This document shows, piece after piece, positions 55,174-64,000 of a DNA stretch of 64,000 nucleotides. The notes beneath the pieces were generated by a model. It searched no databases. It saw only the letters and a list, made by a program, of their open reading frames with translations, and had not been told where the DNA came from. How positions within the stretch are numbered: position 1 is the stretch's first letter; each line of letters starts with the position of its first letter. A program made the translations under genes and the position numbers. The stretch is from Crassaminicella profunda. GTDB taxonomy: Bacteria; Bacillota; Clostridia; Peptostreptococcales; Thermotaleaceae. The stretch spans positions 4,519,355 through 4,583,354 of the forward strand of contig NZ_CP082326.1 of NCBI RefSeq assembly GCF_019884785.1, in the 5' to 3' direction.

Positions 55174-56391
55174 ATGAAAAAAGAAAAAGTAGTATTAGCA
55201 TATTCTGGAGGATTAGATACCTCTGTAATTCTTACATGGTTAAAGGAAACTTATGGAGTAGACGTGGTTGCAGCATGTATAAATGTTGGTCAAGAAGATG
55301 ATTTTGAGGAAGTAAAGAAAAAAGCTTTGGCAACAGGAGCGGTAAAGTCTTATGTGGTAGATGTAGTAGAAGAGTTTATTACAGATTATATTTATCCAAC
55401 TCTTAAGGCGTCTGCTGTTTATGAAGATGATTATTTATTAGGAACATCCTTTGCTAGACCACTTATTGCAAAAAAATTAGTTGAGATAGCAGAAAAGGAA
55501 GGCGCAGTAGCCATTGCTCATGGAGCTACTGGAAAAGGAAATGATCAGGTTCGTTTTGAAGCTACTATTAAAGCTTTGAATCCACACTTAAAGATTATTG
55601 CCCCTTGGAGAATATGGGATTTAAAATCAAGAGAAGATTGTATTGAATATGCAGAGAAACATAATATTCCAATTGCTGTTACAAAAGAGAAAATTTATAG
55701 TAGAGATCAAAACATCTGGCATATTAGTCATGAGGGTGGAAATTTAGAAGAACCATGGAATGAACATGATGAAAGTATATACATGATGAGTGTATCTCCT
55801 CAAAATGCACCTGATACACCTGCCTTTATTGAAATTGAATTTGAAAAAGGAATACCGGTTAAAATAAATGGTGAAAACTATAATCCTGTAAGCATGATGG
55901 AGGTATTAAATCAATTAGCTGGAGAAAATGGCGTAGGAACTATTGATATTATTGAGAATAGATTGGTTGGGATGAAATCTAGAGGTATTTATGAAACGCC
56001 AGGAGGAACCATTCTTTTTAAGGCCCATAAAGCCCTAGAAAAGCTTACATTAGATAGAGATACTTTAAGTTATAAAAAAATTGTATCAGAAAAGTATGCC
56101 CAGCTTGTTTATGATGGACTATGGTTTACACCTCTTAGAGTGGCATTATCTAAATTTGTTGATAGTACACAAGAAGTTGTAACAGGAAAAGTAAAAATGA
56201 AGCTTTATAAGGGGAATTGTACGTGTGTTGCATCAGCTTCACCTTATTCATTATATAATGAAGAATTTGTTACCTTTGGAGAAGATGATGTATACAATCA
56301 AAAGGATGCAGAAGGATTTATTAATCTATTTGCTTTACCATTAACGATTCGTGCCATTATGAATGAGAAAGATACAAAAGGAGTGAAATGA
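55174..56391 (+). CDS. argG: Argininosuccinate synthase
   Basis: This 405-residue enzyme joins citrulline and aspartate with ATP. Signatures are the P-loop [28 protein letters not shown] and the C-terminal [14 protein letters not shown] 55174 is chosen eight bases after AAGGGGG; the TTG at 55156 precedes that site. argH begins 5 bp after its stop, so the two are coupled. Confidence 0.95.
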   Translation: MKKEKVVLAYSGGLDTSVILTWLKETYGVDVVAACINVGQEDDFEEVKKKALATGAVKSYVVDVVEEFITDYIYPTLKASAVYEDDYLLGTSFARPLIAKKLVEIAEKEGAVAIAHGATGKGNDQVRFEATIKALNPHLKIIAPWRIWDLKSREDCIEYAEKHNIPIAVTKEKIYSRDQNIWHISHEGGNLEEPWNEHDESIYMMSVSPQNAPDTPAFIEIEFEKGIPVKINGENYNPVSMMEVLNQLAGENGVGTIDIIENRLVGMKSRGIYETPGGTILFKAHKALEKLTLDRDTLSYKKIVSEKYAQLVYDGLWFTPLRVALSKFVDSTQEVVTGKVKMKLYKGNCTCVASASPYSLYNEEFVTFGEDDVYNQKDAEGFINLFALPLTIRAIMNEKDTKGVK

Positions 56392-56395
56392 AGAT

Positions 56396-57775
56396 ATGAA
56401 GTTATGGGGAGGACGTTTTGCAAAAAATACAGCAGCTCTTGTGGATGAATTTAATGCGTCTATATCCTTTGATCAAAAGCTTTACAAGCATGATATTATA
56501 GGTAGTATTGCCCATGCAAAAATGTTAAAAAAATCTAATATCATTACAGAAGAAGAAGGAAAAGAGATTATAGAAGGCCTAGAAAATATACTAAAAGATA
56601 TTGAAGAGGGTAAGGTAGAATTTCAGATATCCTATGAAGATATTCATATGAATATTGAAAAGCTCTTGATAGATCAAATTGGAGAAGTAGGTAAAAAACT
56701 TCATACAGCAAGAAGTAGAAATGATCAGGTGGCAGTAGATATAAGATTATATCTAAGAGATCAAATCAATAGGATTTGTGAAAAAATAAAGAACTTGTTA
56801 AATACTTTAATTGCTTTGTCAGAAAAGCATATAAACACAATTATGCCAGGATATACCCATCTTCAAAGGGCGCAACCCATTACTTTAGGATATCATCTGA
56901 TGGCGTATTTTCAAATGTTTAAACGAGATTATTTAAGACTTAAGGATTGTTATAAAAGGGTAAATATGATGCCTTTAGGAGCAGGAGCATTAGCAGGGAC
57001 TACTTATGAGACAGATCGGGAGTTTTTAAGAGAAGAACTAGATTTTTTTGGAATATGCGAAAATTCTTTGGATGCAGTAAGTGATAGAGATTTTGTCATT
57101 GAATTTATCAGTGATGCGTCAATGATGATGATGCACCTAAGCAGATTTTGTGAAGAGTTAATTATCTTTAATAGTGCTGAATTTAATTTTGTAGAGATGG
57201 ATGATGCATATAGTACAGGAAGTAGTATTATGCCCCAAAAGAAAAACCCTGATGTGGCAGAATTGATTCGAGGAAAAACAGGAAGGGTTTATGGAAATCT
57301 CTTTAATTTATTAACCATTATGAAAGCATTGCCCCTTGCGTATAACAAGGATATGCAGGAAGATAAACCACCCCTTTTTGATACGGTTGAAAATGTAAGC
57401 ATTTGTCTTGAGATTTTTGATGAAATGATTAAAACAATGAAAATAAGAAAAGATAATATGAAAAAAGCTACAAAAGAAGGATTTATGAATGCTACAGATG
57501 TGGCAGATTATCTTGTGAAAAAAGGATTGGCCTTTAGAAGTGCTCATGAAGTGGTAGGTAAAATGGTTCTTTACTGTGTACAAAATAATAAAACCATGGA
57601 AGATTTAAGTTTAGAAGAATTTAAGGATTTTTCAAGTGTATTTACAGAAGACATTCTTGAAACTATAAAAATAGAAAATTGTATTGTATCTAAAAAATCA
57701 CAGGGTTCTACGGCAAAACAGCATGTGGAGAAGATGATTAGGGAAGGAAAAAGAATGATAGAAGTATTAGATTAA
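56396..57775 (+). CDS. argH: Argininosuccinate lyase
   Basis: This 459-residue fumarase-family enzyme splits argininosuccinate to arginine and fumarate. Signatures: LWGGRFAK at the N-terminus, TARSRNDQVA, GYTHLQRAQP and the catalytic loop GSSIMPQKKNPD. It is the second gene of the argGH operon, with the second carbamoyltransferase following. Confidence 0.95.
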   Translation: MKLWGGRFAKNTAALVDEFNASISFDQKLYKHDIIGSIAHAKMLKKSNIITEEEGKEIIEGLENILKDIEEGKVEFQISYEDIHMNIEKLLIDQIGEVGKKLHTARSRNDQVAVDIRLYLRDQINRICEKIKNLLNTLIALSEKHINTIMPGYTHLQRAQPITLGYHLMAYFQMFKRDYLRLKDCYKRVNMMPLGAGALAGTTYETDREFLREELDFFGICENSLDAVSDRDFVIEFISDASMMMMHLSRFCEELIIFNSAEFNFVEMDDAYSTGSSIMPQKKNPDVAELIRGKTGRVYGNLFNLLTIMKALPLAYNKDMQEDKPPLFDTVENVSICLEIFDEMIKTMKIRKDNMKKATKEGFMNATDVADYLVKKGLAFRSAHEVVGKMVLYCVQNNKTMEDLSLEEFKDFSSVFTEDILETIKIENCIVSKKSQGSTAKQHVEKMIREGKRMIEVLD

Positions 57776-57811
57776 AACAGGGAAACATTGAAAAGAATAG
57801 GAGGAAAAGAG

Positions 57812-58804
57812 GTGCCCATTAACTTAAAAGGTAAAAGTTTTCTCACACTGAAGGAGTTTACACCGAGAGAAATCATGTATCTATTAAATTTATCTAAAAA
57901 TTTAAAAAATAAAAAAAGAGTAGGAGATCATGAAAAATTACTAGCAGGAAAAAATGTTGTATTATTATTTGAAAAATCTTCTACTAGAACAAGATGCTCC
58001 TTTGAGATTGCAGCTATGGATGAAGGGGCTGGAGTTACCTTTTTAGGAGGTAATGATAGTCATATTAGCAAAAAAGAATCTATAGAGGATACGGCAAAAG
58101 TATTAGGAAGAATGTATGATGGTATTGAATTTAGAGGATATAGTCAAGAAACGGTAGAGGATTTAGCTGAGTACTCAGGAGTTCCTGTATGGAATGGACT
58201 TACAGATCTATATCATCCAACACAAATTCTTGCAGATTTTCTAACGGTTATGGAGCATATTGATAAGCCTTTAAATAAAGTGAAATTTGTATATGTAGGA
58301 GATGCTAGAAATAATATGGGGAATTCTTTGATGATTGGTGCGACGAAATTAGGAATGGATTTTGTAGCATTAGCCCCAAAAGATTTATTTCCTGATGAAA
58401 ATCTGGTAATGGAAATGAAGGATTTAGCAAAAGAGACAGGGGCAAGTATTACCCTTACAGAAGATCTAGAGGATGTAGTTGGTGCAGATGTTATTTATAC
58501 AGATGTATGGGTATCTATGGGGGAAGAAGATCAATTTGAAGAAAGAATAAAAACCTTACTACCTTATCAAGTGAATATGAAAATGATTAAAAAAACAAAT
58601 AATGAAGATGTAATCTTCATGCACTGTCTTCCAGCATTTCATGATTTAGAAACAGTTGTAGGAAAAGAAGTCTATGAAAAATACGGACTAAAAGAAATGG
58701 AAGTAACAGATGAGGTGTTTAGAAGTAAATATTCAGTAGTTTTTGACGAAGCTGAAAATAGACTGCATACCATAAAAGCTGTAATGGTCGCTACCATGGC
58801 TTAA
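57812..58804 (+). CDS. argF: Ornithine carbamoyltransferase 2 (probably anabolic)
   Basis: This 330-residue enzyme is a close paralogue of arcB at 52919, with [20 protein letters not shown] and [13 protein letters not shown] 57812 gives [10 protein letters not shown], the same start as arcB, and follows AGGAGG; the TTG at 57788 precedes that site. Lying after argGH, it probably makes citrulline for arginine synthesis. The last 100 codons are nearly identical in nucleotide sequence to arcB. Confidence 0.92.
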   Translation: MPINLKGKSFLTLKEFTPREIMYLLNLSKNLKNKKRVGDHEKLLAGKNVVLLFEKSSTRTRCSFEIAAMDEGAGVTFLGGNDSHISKKESIEDTAKVLGRMYDGIEFRGYSQETVEDLAEYSGVPVWNGLTDLYHPTQILADFLTVMEHIDKPLNKVKFVYVGDARNNMGNSLMIGATKLGMDFVALAPKDLFPDENLVMEMKDLAKETGASITLTEDLEDVVGADVIYTDVWVSMGEEDQFEERIKTLLPYQVNMKMIKKTNNEDVIFMHCLPAFHDLETVVGKEVYEKYGLKEMEVTDEVFRSKYSVVFDEAENRLHTIKAVMVATMA

Positions 58805-58837
58805 GAATATAGAAGGATTATATTTATATAGATAAAG

Positions 58838-58872
58838 AAGTAGAAAATTTAAATTTTCTACTTCTTTTTTTA
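58838..58872 (+). terminator. Rho-independent terminator
   Basis: AAGTAGAAAATTT/AAATTTTCTACTT followed by CTTTTTTT ends the arg operon. Confidence 0.85.
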
Positions 58873-58991
58873 GCTATACAAGCATAAACATATAAAGATA
58901 AAATTAGGTTGACTAACAAAAAAAGTACATATTTTAAAAATTCATAAATATCATTATAGTAAGGAATAGAAGAGAAGGAGGAGGAAATTTA

Positions 58992-60566
58992 ATGGCCGTT
59001 GAGTTAATGAGAGATTTACTGAAGATAGATCAGGTTATAGGGGAAGGAGATACACAGGCCCTTGTAGAGGGAGAAATCCTTGTACCAGATGTTAAGCCGG
59101 ATATTTCAAGAATCCTATCAGTGGATGGAAATATAAATATTACAGGGAAAGAAGCAGTAGCTGATAAAATCGTTGTAGACGGAGTTGTAAATTTTAAAAT
59201 ATTATATGCTTCAGAAGGTGGAGAATATCCAATTTATAGTATGAATGCAAGTGCTGGGTTCAGTCAAAATATTGATATTGCTGGTACTGCAGGAGAAATG
59301 GATATTCAGGTAATAGCAGATGTTGAACATATTGATTTTAACATTATCAATGAAAGAAAAATAGCTGTAAAAACAGTAGTAAATCTTTTAGGAAAAAGTA
59401 TTGAGCCTTCAAAAATAGAAGTGTTAAGGGGCGTGGAAGGGTTAGATGATCTTCAGATTTTAAGAAAAACAGTATCTTATAATGATATTGTAGGGAATAA
59501 CCAATCGGAAACCATTGTAAGAGAAAGCTTTGAAATAGACGAAAATCTTCCTGAAATTGCTGAAATCTTAAAATGTGATGCCTTTGCAGTTGAAAAGGAA
59601 AAGCAGGTAACAGATGGGAAGGTCATCATCAATGGTGTTGTAAAAACAAATACCCTTTATGTAGGGGATGATGATCGAAATTCATTATTTCTATTAAAAC
59701 ATGAGATTCCTTTTACCCATTTTGTTGAAGTTACAGGTGCTATGAAGGATATGGATAGCAAAGCCACACTTAGGACAGATGAAGTTTATACAGATGTAAA
59801 AGAAAATATTGATGGAGATCGAAGAATATTTGAAATAGAGGCTATGGTAAAAATAGATGCATCTGTGAATGATGTGGAAGAAAAGGAAGTAGTCATTGAT
59901 GCATATTCTCCTAGCAAATTATTAAAAATGGATAAAAGGGAAATAACCTTTCACCAAACGGTAGGAAAGAATACTTCAAATATGGTAGTAAAAGAAATGA
60001 TGGATATTCCATCAGATGAACCAGAAATTTTCAAGGTATTTAGTGTAAATGCAAAGCCAGTTATTACGGATGTTAATTTGGTTGAAGATAAAAATATTAT
60101 AGAAGGCATTATTGAAGCAGATGTATTATATATCTCTCAAGAAAAAGATCAGTCAGCACGAAGTTTTCATCAAGAAATTCCATTTAGACATTTTGTTGAA
60201 GTGATTGGTGCAAAAGAAAATATGAAAGCGGACGTTGATCTACATATTAATGATATAGATTATAATTTAATTAATCCTGAGCAGATAGAAGTTAAAGTGA
60301 ATTTAGGTGCTACTTGTGGTGTAAGTAAAAAATTACAAATGGATGTTTTGGTGGATGCAGAAGAATTAGAAGAAATGATTGATCTTAGTAAACGACCTAG
60401 TATGACAATTTATTATGTGCAACCAGGAGATACTCTTTGGAAAATTGCAAAAAGGTATCATACTACGGTAGATGATTTAGTACAGACAAATAATATACAA
60501 AATCCAGAAAAATTGATAGCAGGAGAACAGATTGTTATTCAAAAGACTTTTAAATATAAATTTTAA
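58992..60566 (+). CDS. SPOCS/LysM spore morphogenetic protein (SipL-like)
   Basis: This 524-residue protein has three repeats of the SPOCS (DUF3794) domain (about 20-160, 180-310, 330-455) with the repeated EIPFTHFVEVTGA/EIPFRHFVEVIGA strand. It ends in one LysM (residues about 472-518; YYVQPGDTLWKIAKRY). This is the layout of C. difficile SipL, which binds SpoIVA and links the spore coat to the cortex in the mother cell. The gene lies close to ispE, as in other clostridia. The start follows GAAGGAGGAGG. Confidence 0.9.
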   Translation: MAVELMRDLLKIDQVIGEGDTQALVEGEILVPDVKPDISRILSVDGNINITGKEAVADKIVVDGVVNFKILYASEGGEYPIYSMNASAGFSQNIDIAGTAGEMDIQVIADVEHIDFNIINERKIAVKTVVNLLGKSIEPSKIEVLRGVEGLDDLQILRKTVSYNDIVGNNQSETIVRESFEIDENLPEIAEILKCDAFAVEKEKQVTDGKVIINGVVKTNTLYVGDDDRNSLFLLKHEIPFTHFVEVTGAMKDMDSKATLRTDEVYTDVKENIDGDRRIFEIEAMVKIDASVNDVEEKEVVIDAYSPSKLLKMDKREITFHQTVGKNTSNMVVKEMMDIPSDEPEIFKVFSVNAKPVITDVNLVEDKNIIEGIIEADVLYISQEKDQSARSFHQEIPFRHFVEVIGAKENMKADVDLHINDIDYNLINPEQIEVKVNLGATCGVSKKLQMDVLVDAEELEEMIDLSKRPSMTIYYVQPGDTLWKIAKRYHTTVDDLVQTNNIQNPEKLIAGEQIVIQKTFKYKF

Positions 60567-60567
60567 C

Positions 60568-60600
60568 AAAATCCGTGGGCGTTCCACGGATTTTTTAATA
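60568..60600 (+). terminator. Rho-independent terminator
   Basis: AAATCCGTGG/CCACGGATTT with loop GCGTT is followed by TTTAA. Confidence 0.88.
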
Positions 60601-60681
60601 AGGATTTGAAAAATATATTGCATACAATTATATCCTCAAAAATGATAAAATAGAATGAAAGAAATACAAGGAGTGACGACA

Positions 60682-61557
60682 ATGGATGAAATAAAAATAA
60701 AAGGAAGAGCTAAGGTTAATTTGTCATTAGATGTTTTAAGAAGAAAAGAAGATGGATATCATGAAGTAAAGATGATTATGCATCAAGTGGATTTATATGA
60801 TGAGATTCTACTAAAAAATATAGAACAGGGAATCCTATTAGAAACGAATTGCGAATATATTCCTATAAACGAAGGAAATATAGCATATAAAGCAGCAAAA
60901 TTGATGATGGATGAGTTTGGTATTAAAAAAGGAATACAAATATATATAGATAAAAAAATTCCAGTGGCAGCAGGTCTTGCTGGAGGAAGTACGGATGCAG
61001 CTGCAGTAATGATGGGGTTAAATAAGCTTTGGAAAATAGGTGCTACAAAGGAAGAATTGATGAAGCTTAGTGTAGAGTTAGGAGCAGATGTTCCATTTTG
61101 TATATTAGGTGGAGCAGCACTAGCAGAAGGTATTGGTGAGAGATTAACCCCTATAGAGGGGATTAATGAGTGGATTGTCCTGTGCAAACCCAATATAAGT
61201 GTCTCCACAGCAAGTGTGTATAAAAATTTAGATGTGAACAAGATTGAAAAGCATCCAGATACAGATCAAATCCTAATGGCACTAGAAAATAAAAATTTGC
61301 AAATCGTTCTAGAAAATTTATGTAATGTGTTAGAGCCTGTAACAGAAAGGATGCATCCTATTGTACGAGATATCAAAAGAAAAATGATAGAGTATCATGC
61401 TTTGGGAAGTTTAATGAGCGGAAGTGGGCCAACTGTATTTGGTATTTACAAGGATTATAATAAAGCAAAAAGTGCTTATGAGAATTTGAGTAAGGTATAT
61501 AATCAGGTTTATCTTGTTAAAACTTATGACGGGAGGGGATTTAATGACTATCAATAA
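60682..61557 (+). CDS. ispE: 4-diphosphocytidyl-2-C-methyl-D-erythritol kinase
   Basis: This 291-residue GHMP kinase phosphorylates CDP-ME in the MEP isoprenoid pathway. Signatures: the N-terminal KGRAKVNLSLDVLRRKEDGYH, given as AKVNLSLDVL, the ATP motif PVAAGLAGGSTDAAA, and the C-terminal GSLMSGSGPTVFGI. ATG 60682 is chosen after AAGGAGTGA. It overlaps the GntR-type gene by 14 bp. Confidence 0.94.
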   Translation: MDEIKIKGRAKVNLSLDVLRRKEDGYHEVKMIMHQVDLYDEILLKNIEQGILLETNCEYIPINEGNIAYKAAKLMMDEFGIKKGIQIYIDKKIPVAAGLAGGSTDAAAVMMGLNKLWKIGATKEELMKLSVELGADVPFCILGGAALAEGIGERLTPIEGINEWIVLCKPNISVSTASVYKNLDVNKIEKHPDTDQILMALENKNLQIVLENLCNVLEPVTERMHPIVRDIKRKMIEYHALGSLMSGSGPTVFGIYKDYNKAKSAYENLSKVYNQVYLVKTYDGRGFNDYQ

Positions 61558-62230
61558 ACTTAGTGGATTAAGGCTCCAAAATTATCAACCCCTTAGAGAT
61601 GTTGTATTCGAACATTTAAGAAATGCTATTTTAAATGGAGATTTAAGCCCTAGTGAAAGATTAATGGAGGTTCAAATAGCAGAGCAGTTAGGAGTAAGCA
61701 GAACACCCGTTAGAGAAGCCATCAGAAAATTAGAATTAGAAGGCCTTGTTGTGATGATTGCTAGAAAGGGCGCGTATGTTGCAGATGTATCTGTAAAGGA
61801 CATTTTAGATGTTTTAGAAGTAAGAAGTGTATTAGAAGGTTTAGCAGCTTATTTAGCTGCCGAAAGAATGACAGATGAAGAACTAGAAGAGTTAGAATTG
61901 ATCTCTTATAATTTCAAAAGGTGTCTAGAAAATAAAGATACGGATGGAATGATCGAGAAGGATATGCAGTTTCATGATAGAATTCTTCGTTCTACTCGTA
62001 ATCGCAAATTGATTCAGATTGCTCAGGGGTTACAAGAACAAGTACAGCGATTTAGAATTACCTATTTTGTAGAATATAATGAGTTAAAAGGAGTATTAGC
62101 AGATCATCAGGAAATTCTTGAAGCCATTGCTAATCGAGATGCAGAAAAAGCTCAGCAGGTAGCACAAAAACATATTGATGAGCTTGAAAATACCATTGTG
62201 AAATTTGCAGATAAAAAGAAAAAAGAATAA
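61544..62230 (+). CDS. GntR-family transcriptional regulator (FadR/FCD type)
   Basis: This 228-residue regulator has a winged helix (LRDVVFEHLRNAIL and LGVSRTPVREAIRKLE) and an all-helical FCD ligand domain (about 85-220) with likely metal-binding His residues (MQFHDRI, LADHQEI, QKHIDEL). ATG 61544 follows GGGAGGGG. The ligand and targets are unknown. The overlap with ispE suggests shared transcription. Confidence 0.9.
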   Translation: MTINKLSGLRLQNYQPLRDVVFEHLRNAILNGDLSPSERLMEVQIAEQLGVSRTPVREAIRKLELEGLVVMIARKGAYVADVSVKDILDVLEVRSVLEGLAAYLAAERMTDEELEELELISYNFKRCLENKDTDGMIEKDMQFHDRILRSTRNRKLIQIAQGLQEQVQRFRITYFVEYNELKGVLADHQEILEAIANRDAEKAQQVAQKHIDELENTIVKFADKKKKE

Positions 62231-62231
62231 A

Positions 62232-62272
62232 AGCATTCTATAGGGGAACAGTTTTAACTGTTCCTTTTTTGT
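62232..62272 (+). terminator. Rho-independent terminator
   Basis: GGAACAGTTT/AACTGTTCC followed by TTTTTTG ends the ispE-gntR operon. Confidence 0.88.
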
Positions 62273-62405
62273 ATAGACTTACCTAAATATGTAAACATTA
62301 TAGTAGAAGTATTTTTATTCTTTAGGAAATTATAAAATTTTAAAATTGTGGATAACGATTACAAAGTATAATTGTTTGGACAGCTTTGAGCCAGATCAAA
62401 TTCGA

Positions 62406-62470
62406 AAGTAAGTTTTGAATTTTCGTTGGCGAGATGAGTATATGCCATTAGCTGCATGGGAATTTTTTAA
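62406..62470 (+). repeat. Intergenic dispersed repeat, copy C
   Basis: GTAAGTTTTGAATTTTCGTTGGC, seen as GTAAGTTTTGAATTTTCG, followed by GCGAGATGAGTATATGCC and GGGAATTTTTT. It aligns with copy A at 1044 over its first half and copy B at 20948 over its second half. It lies just upstream of the ger locus. Confidence 0.6.
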
Positions 62471-62488
62471 TAAGAGGGTGATGAGGGT

Positions 62489-62707
62489 TTGCCAAAGTGG
62501 ATAGCGTTTTTTTATGAAGAAATGAAAGATTTTTATACTTTCTATATGTTGTTTTTAAGTATTGTTATTGGTTTATTTTGTTTATTGATAGATTGTAAAA
62601 CTTTAAAGAAAAAGAAATTAAGAAAAGAAATGAAGATTTGTGCCATTTTAGGATGGACCTATATAGTAGGGGGGATTTTGTTATATATAACTTTTAAGAT
62701 ATTTTAA
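62489..62707 (+). CDS. Small membrane protein before gerA (CLC_0170-like)
   Basis: This 72-residue protein with two membrane helices (about 17-35 and 50-70) and a basic middle (KTLKKKKLRKE) starts at TTG after GAGGGTGATGAGGG. Clostridial genomes often carry a small two-helix protein of this sort next to germination receptor genes. Function is unknown. The gerA gene follows 17 bp downstream. Confidence 0.65.
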   Translation: MPKWIAFFYEEMKDFYTFYMLFLSIVIGLFCLLIDCKTLKKKKLRKEMKICAILGWTYIVGGILLYITFKIF

Positions 62708-62724
62708 TTAAGGGAGGACCTATT

Positions 62725-64000
62725 ATGGGTTTTTTTGAAGAATTGTTTCAAAAGAAAGACGATGAAAAAATAAAGATTCCAGTCAAGAAAGATTATGATG
62801 AAAATTTAGAACAAATAAAAGAAATACTTAATTTTTGTGATGATGTTGTTTATAGAGAATTTAATGTAGGAAAAGATCAAAAAATGAAGTTTGCATCGAT
62901 TTATGCAGAAGGACTTGTAAATACAAATTTGTTGAATGATTTTGTATTAAAAAATTTGATGAGTCTATCTCCTGATGACCAAGTGGATTTTCATGTATTG
63001 AAGCAAAAAATCTATGAAGCTATAAAAAAAGGTGCTATTGCCGTATCGGATATTAAGGAAATTGATGATATAAATGTGGCAATTGATAGCATTCTTGCAG
63101 GAGATACAGTATTGATTTTAGATAAATGGGACAAGTTTCTTGTAATCTCTTCAAAAGGATGGCCTATGAGGGGGGTTGCAGAACCTACTACTGAAACAGT
63201 TATTCGAGGAGCGAGAGATGGTTTTACAGAGACGTTACGGGTAAATACTGCTTTGGTAAGAAGAAGAATTCGTGATCCAAAATTTAAAATTAAGCAAATG
63301 CAGTTAGGTAAAAGATCAAAAACGGATGTTGCTATTCTTTATATAGAAGAAACGGTAAATAAAAATATATTAAAAATGGTAAAAGATCGGCTAGACAAGA
63401 TTGATATAGATGCCATTTTAGAAAGTGGATATGTAGAACAACTTATAGAGGATGAATGGAGATCGCCTTTCCCTCAAATGCAAAATACCCAAAGACCAGA
63501 TGTAGTAGCAGCAGGTCTTTATGAAGGGCGTATAGGGATTATTGTAGACAATACGCCTTTTGCACTTTTAGTGCCTACAACAGTTGTTACTCTTTTTCAA
63601 TCATCAGAGGATTATAATGAAAGATTTTTTATTTCTTCAGCCCTTCGAATATTAAGATTTATATCTATTATTGTCACATTGATTCTTCCTAGCTTGTATA
63701 TTGCTGTTACTTCTTATCATCCAGGAATGTTACCTACAGATTTAGTGTTATATGTTGCTGGGAGCAGAACAAATGTACCTTTTCCAGCTTTTATAGAGGC
63801 TTTTATTATGGAAGCCTCCCTTGAATTGTTAAGAGAAGCGGGTGTAAGATTACCAGGACCCATTGGAGGAACTATCGGTATTGTTGGTGGTCTTGTGTTA
63901 GGACAAGCGGCAGTAGAAGCTGGTATTGTAAGTCCTCTTATGGTAATTATAGTGGCCATAACAGCACTAGCTGCAAATGCTGTTCCAAGTTATAGTCTTG
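62725..64000 (+). CDS. GerA-family spore germination protein (partial)
   Basis: The ATG at 62725 follows AGGGAGGA, and the frame stays open to the window edge (425 codons). It shows GerA A-subunit features: DVVYREF near the N-terminus, the conserved PTTETVIRGARDGFTE (as EPTTETVIRGARDGF), NTALVRRRIRDP, and then membrane helices (ILRFISIIVTLILPSLYIAV) and GPIGGTIGIVGGLVLGQAAV. A-subunits sit in the spore inner membrane and take part in germinant sensing. B and C subunits presumably follow outside the window. Confidence 0.93.
   Translation, partial: MGFFEELFQKKDDEKIKIPVKKDYDENLEQIKEILNFCDDVVYREFNVGKDQKMKFASIYAEGLVNTNLLNDFVLKNLMSLSPDDQVDFHVLKQKIYEAIKKGAIAVSDIKEIDDINVAIDSILAGDTVLILDKWDKFLVISSKGWPMRGVAEPTTETVIRGARDGFTETLRVNTALVRRRIRDPKFKIKQMQLGKRSKTDVAILYIEETVNKNILKMVKDRLDKIDIDAILESGYVEQLIEDEWRSPFPQMQNTQRPDVVAAGLYEGRIGIIVDNTPFALLVPTTVVTLFQSSEDYNERFFISSALRILRFISIIVTLILPSLYIAVTSYHPGMLPTDLVLYVAGSRTNVPFPAFIEAFIMEASLELLREAGVRLPGPIGGTIGIVGGLVLGQAAVEAGIVSPLMVIIVAITALAANAVPSYSL

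Noticed and set aside
60783-61241. Minus-strand ORF inside ispE
   Set aside because: It is antisense to a conserved GHMP kinase with all motifs; no ribosome site.

Overview
The window is AT-rich DNA from a low-GC, endospore-forming Firmicute of the class Clostridia. Evidence includes yabG, veg, a SipL-like SPOCS/LysM protein, a GerA germination protein, a YhcN-type lipoprotein, AGGAGG-type ribosome sites and TTG/GTG starts. The gene content resembles Alkaliphilus- or Crassaminicella-type anaerobes, but the genus cannot be fixed from the sequence. Most of the window is ordinary core genome.

Layout. 1-1.9 kb: the end of a Tad/Flp pilus locus on the minus strand, headed by a c-di-GMP-I riboswitch. 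2-5 kb: small genes (RNase HI, a Cys-rich protein, a four-LysM protein). 5.2-9.7 kb: two-component system, HtrA protease, small membrane protein and YhcN-type lipoprotein. 9.7-11.3 kb: a Met-rich protein and a secreted PPGLAKK-repeat protein. 11.5-14.5 kb: copper locus (CsoR-type operator, copA with an in-frame UGA, copZ remnant, csoR). 14.5-18.3 kb: ribDEAH operon under an FMN riboswitch. 18.6-20.8 kb: kbl-tdh threonine degradation. 21-25.6 kb: acetyltransferase, DUF2156 protein, a sodium:alanine/glycine symporter under a tandem glycine riboswitch, and a Fur-family regulator. 25.8-28.8 kb: TelA/TerD-type cluster. 29-33.9 kb: TetR-regulated RND efflux pair. 33.9-36 kb: PAS-GGDEF-EAL protein. 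36.2-49.8 kb: the sporulation region described next. 50 kb: veg. 50.5-58.8 kb: TrmB-type regulator, arginine deiminase pathway and argGH plus a second ornithine carbamoyltransferase. 59-64 kb: sipL-like gene, ispE, a GntR regulator and the start of a gerA locus.

The main discovery is that two neighbouring sporulation genes are each split by a separate excisable element carrying its own large serine recombinase. yabG is cut at codon 238 by a 3,939-bp element (36883-40828). It carries a recombinase, a biosynthetic-type acetyl-CoA acetyltransferase and a Cys-cluster protein. The missing YabG C-terminus lies at 40829-41000, and joining at the shared TACTAAT restores a 294-residue protein. About 0.1 kb further on, a SpoIID-amidase fusion gene is cut by a 7,269-bp element (41798-49075). 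It carries an MFS transporter, a DMT transporter, two membrane-anchored leucine-rich-repeat proteins and a second recombinase. Joining at the shared CAAGA restores a 478-residue protein in frame. Each element has inverted-repeat arms just inside its ends, centred on the shared core, as expected for serine-recombinase sites. The arrangement parallels skin in sigK: excision, presumably in the mother cell, would rebuild both genes. A sigma-K-like promoter lies in front of yabG.

A second unusual signal is copA. The first Cys codon of its second metal-binding motif (GMTCxxC) is UGA, followed at a suitable distance by a small stem-loop resembling a bacterial SECIS element, so the protein may be a selenoprotein. 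An intergenic repeat family occurs three times (about 1.05, 20.95 and 62.4 kb). No CRISPR array, rRNA or tRNA gene was seen.
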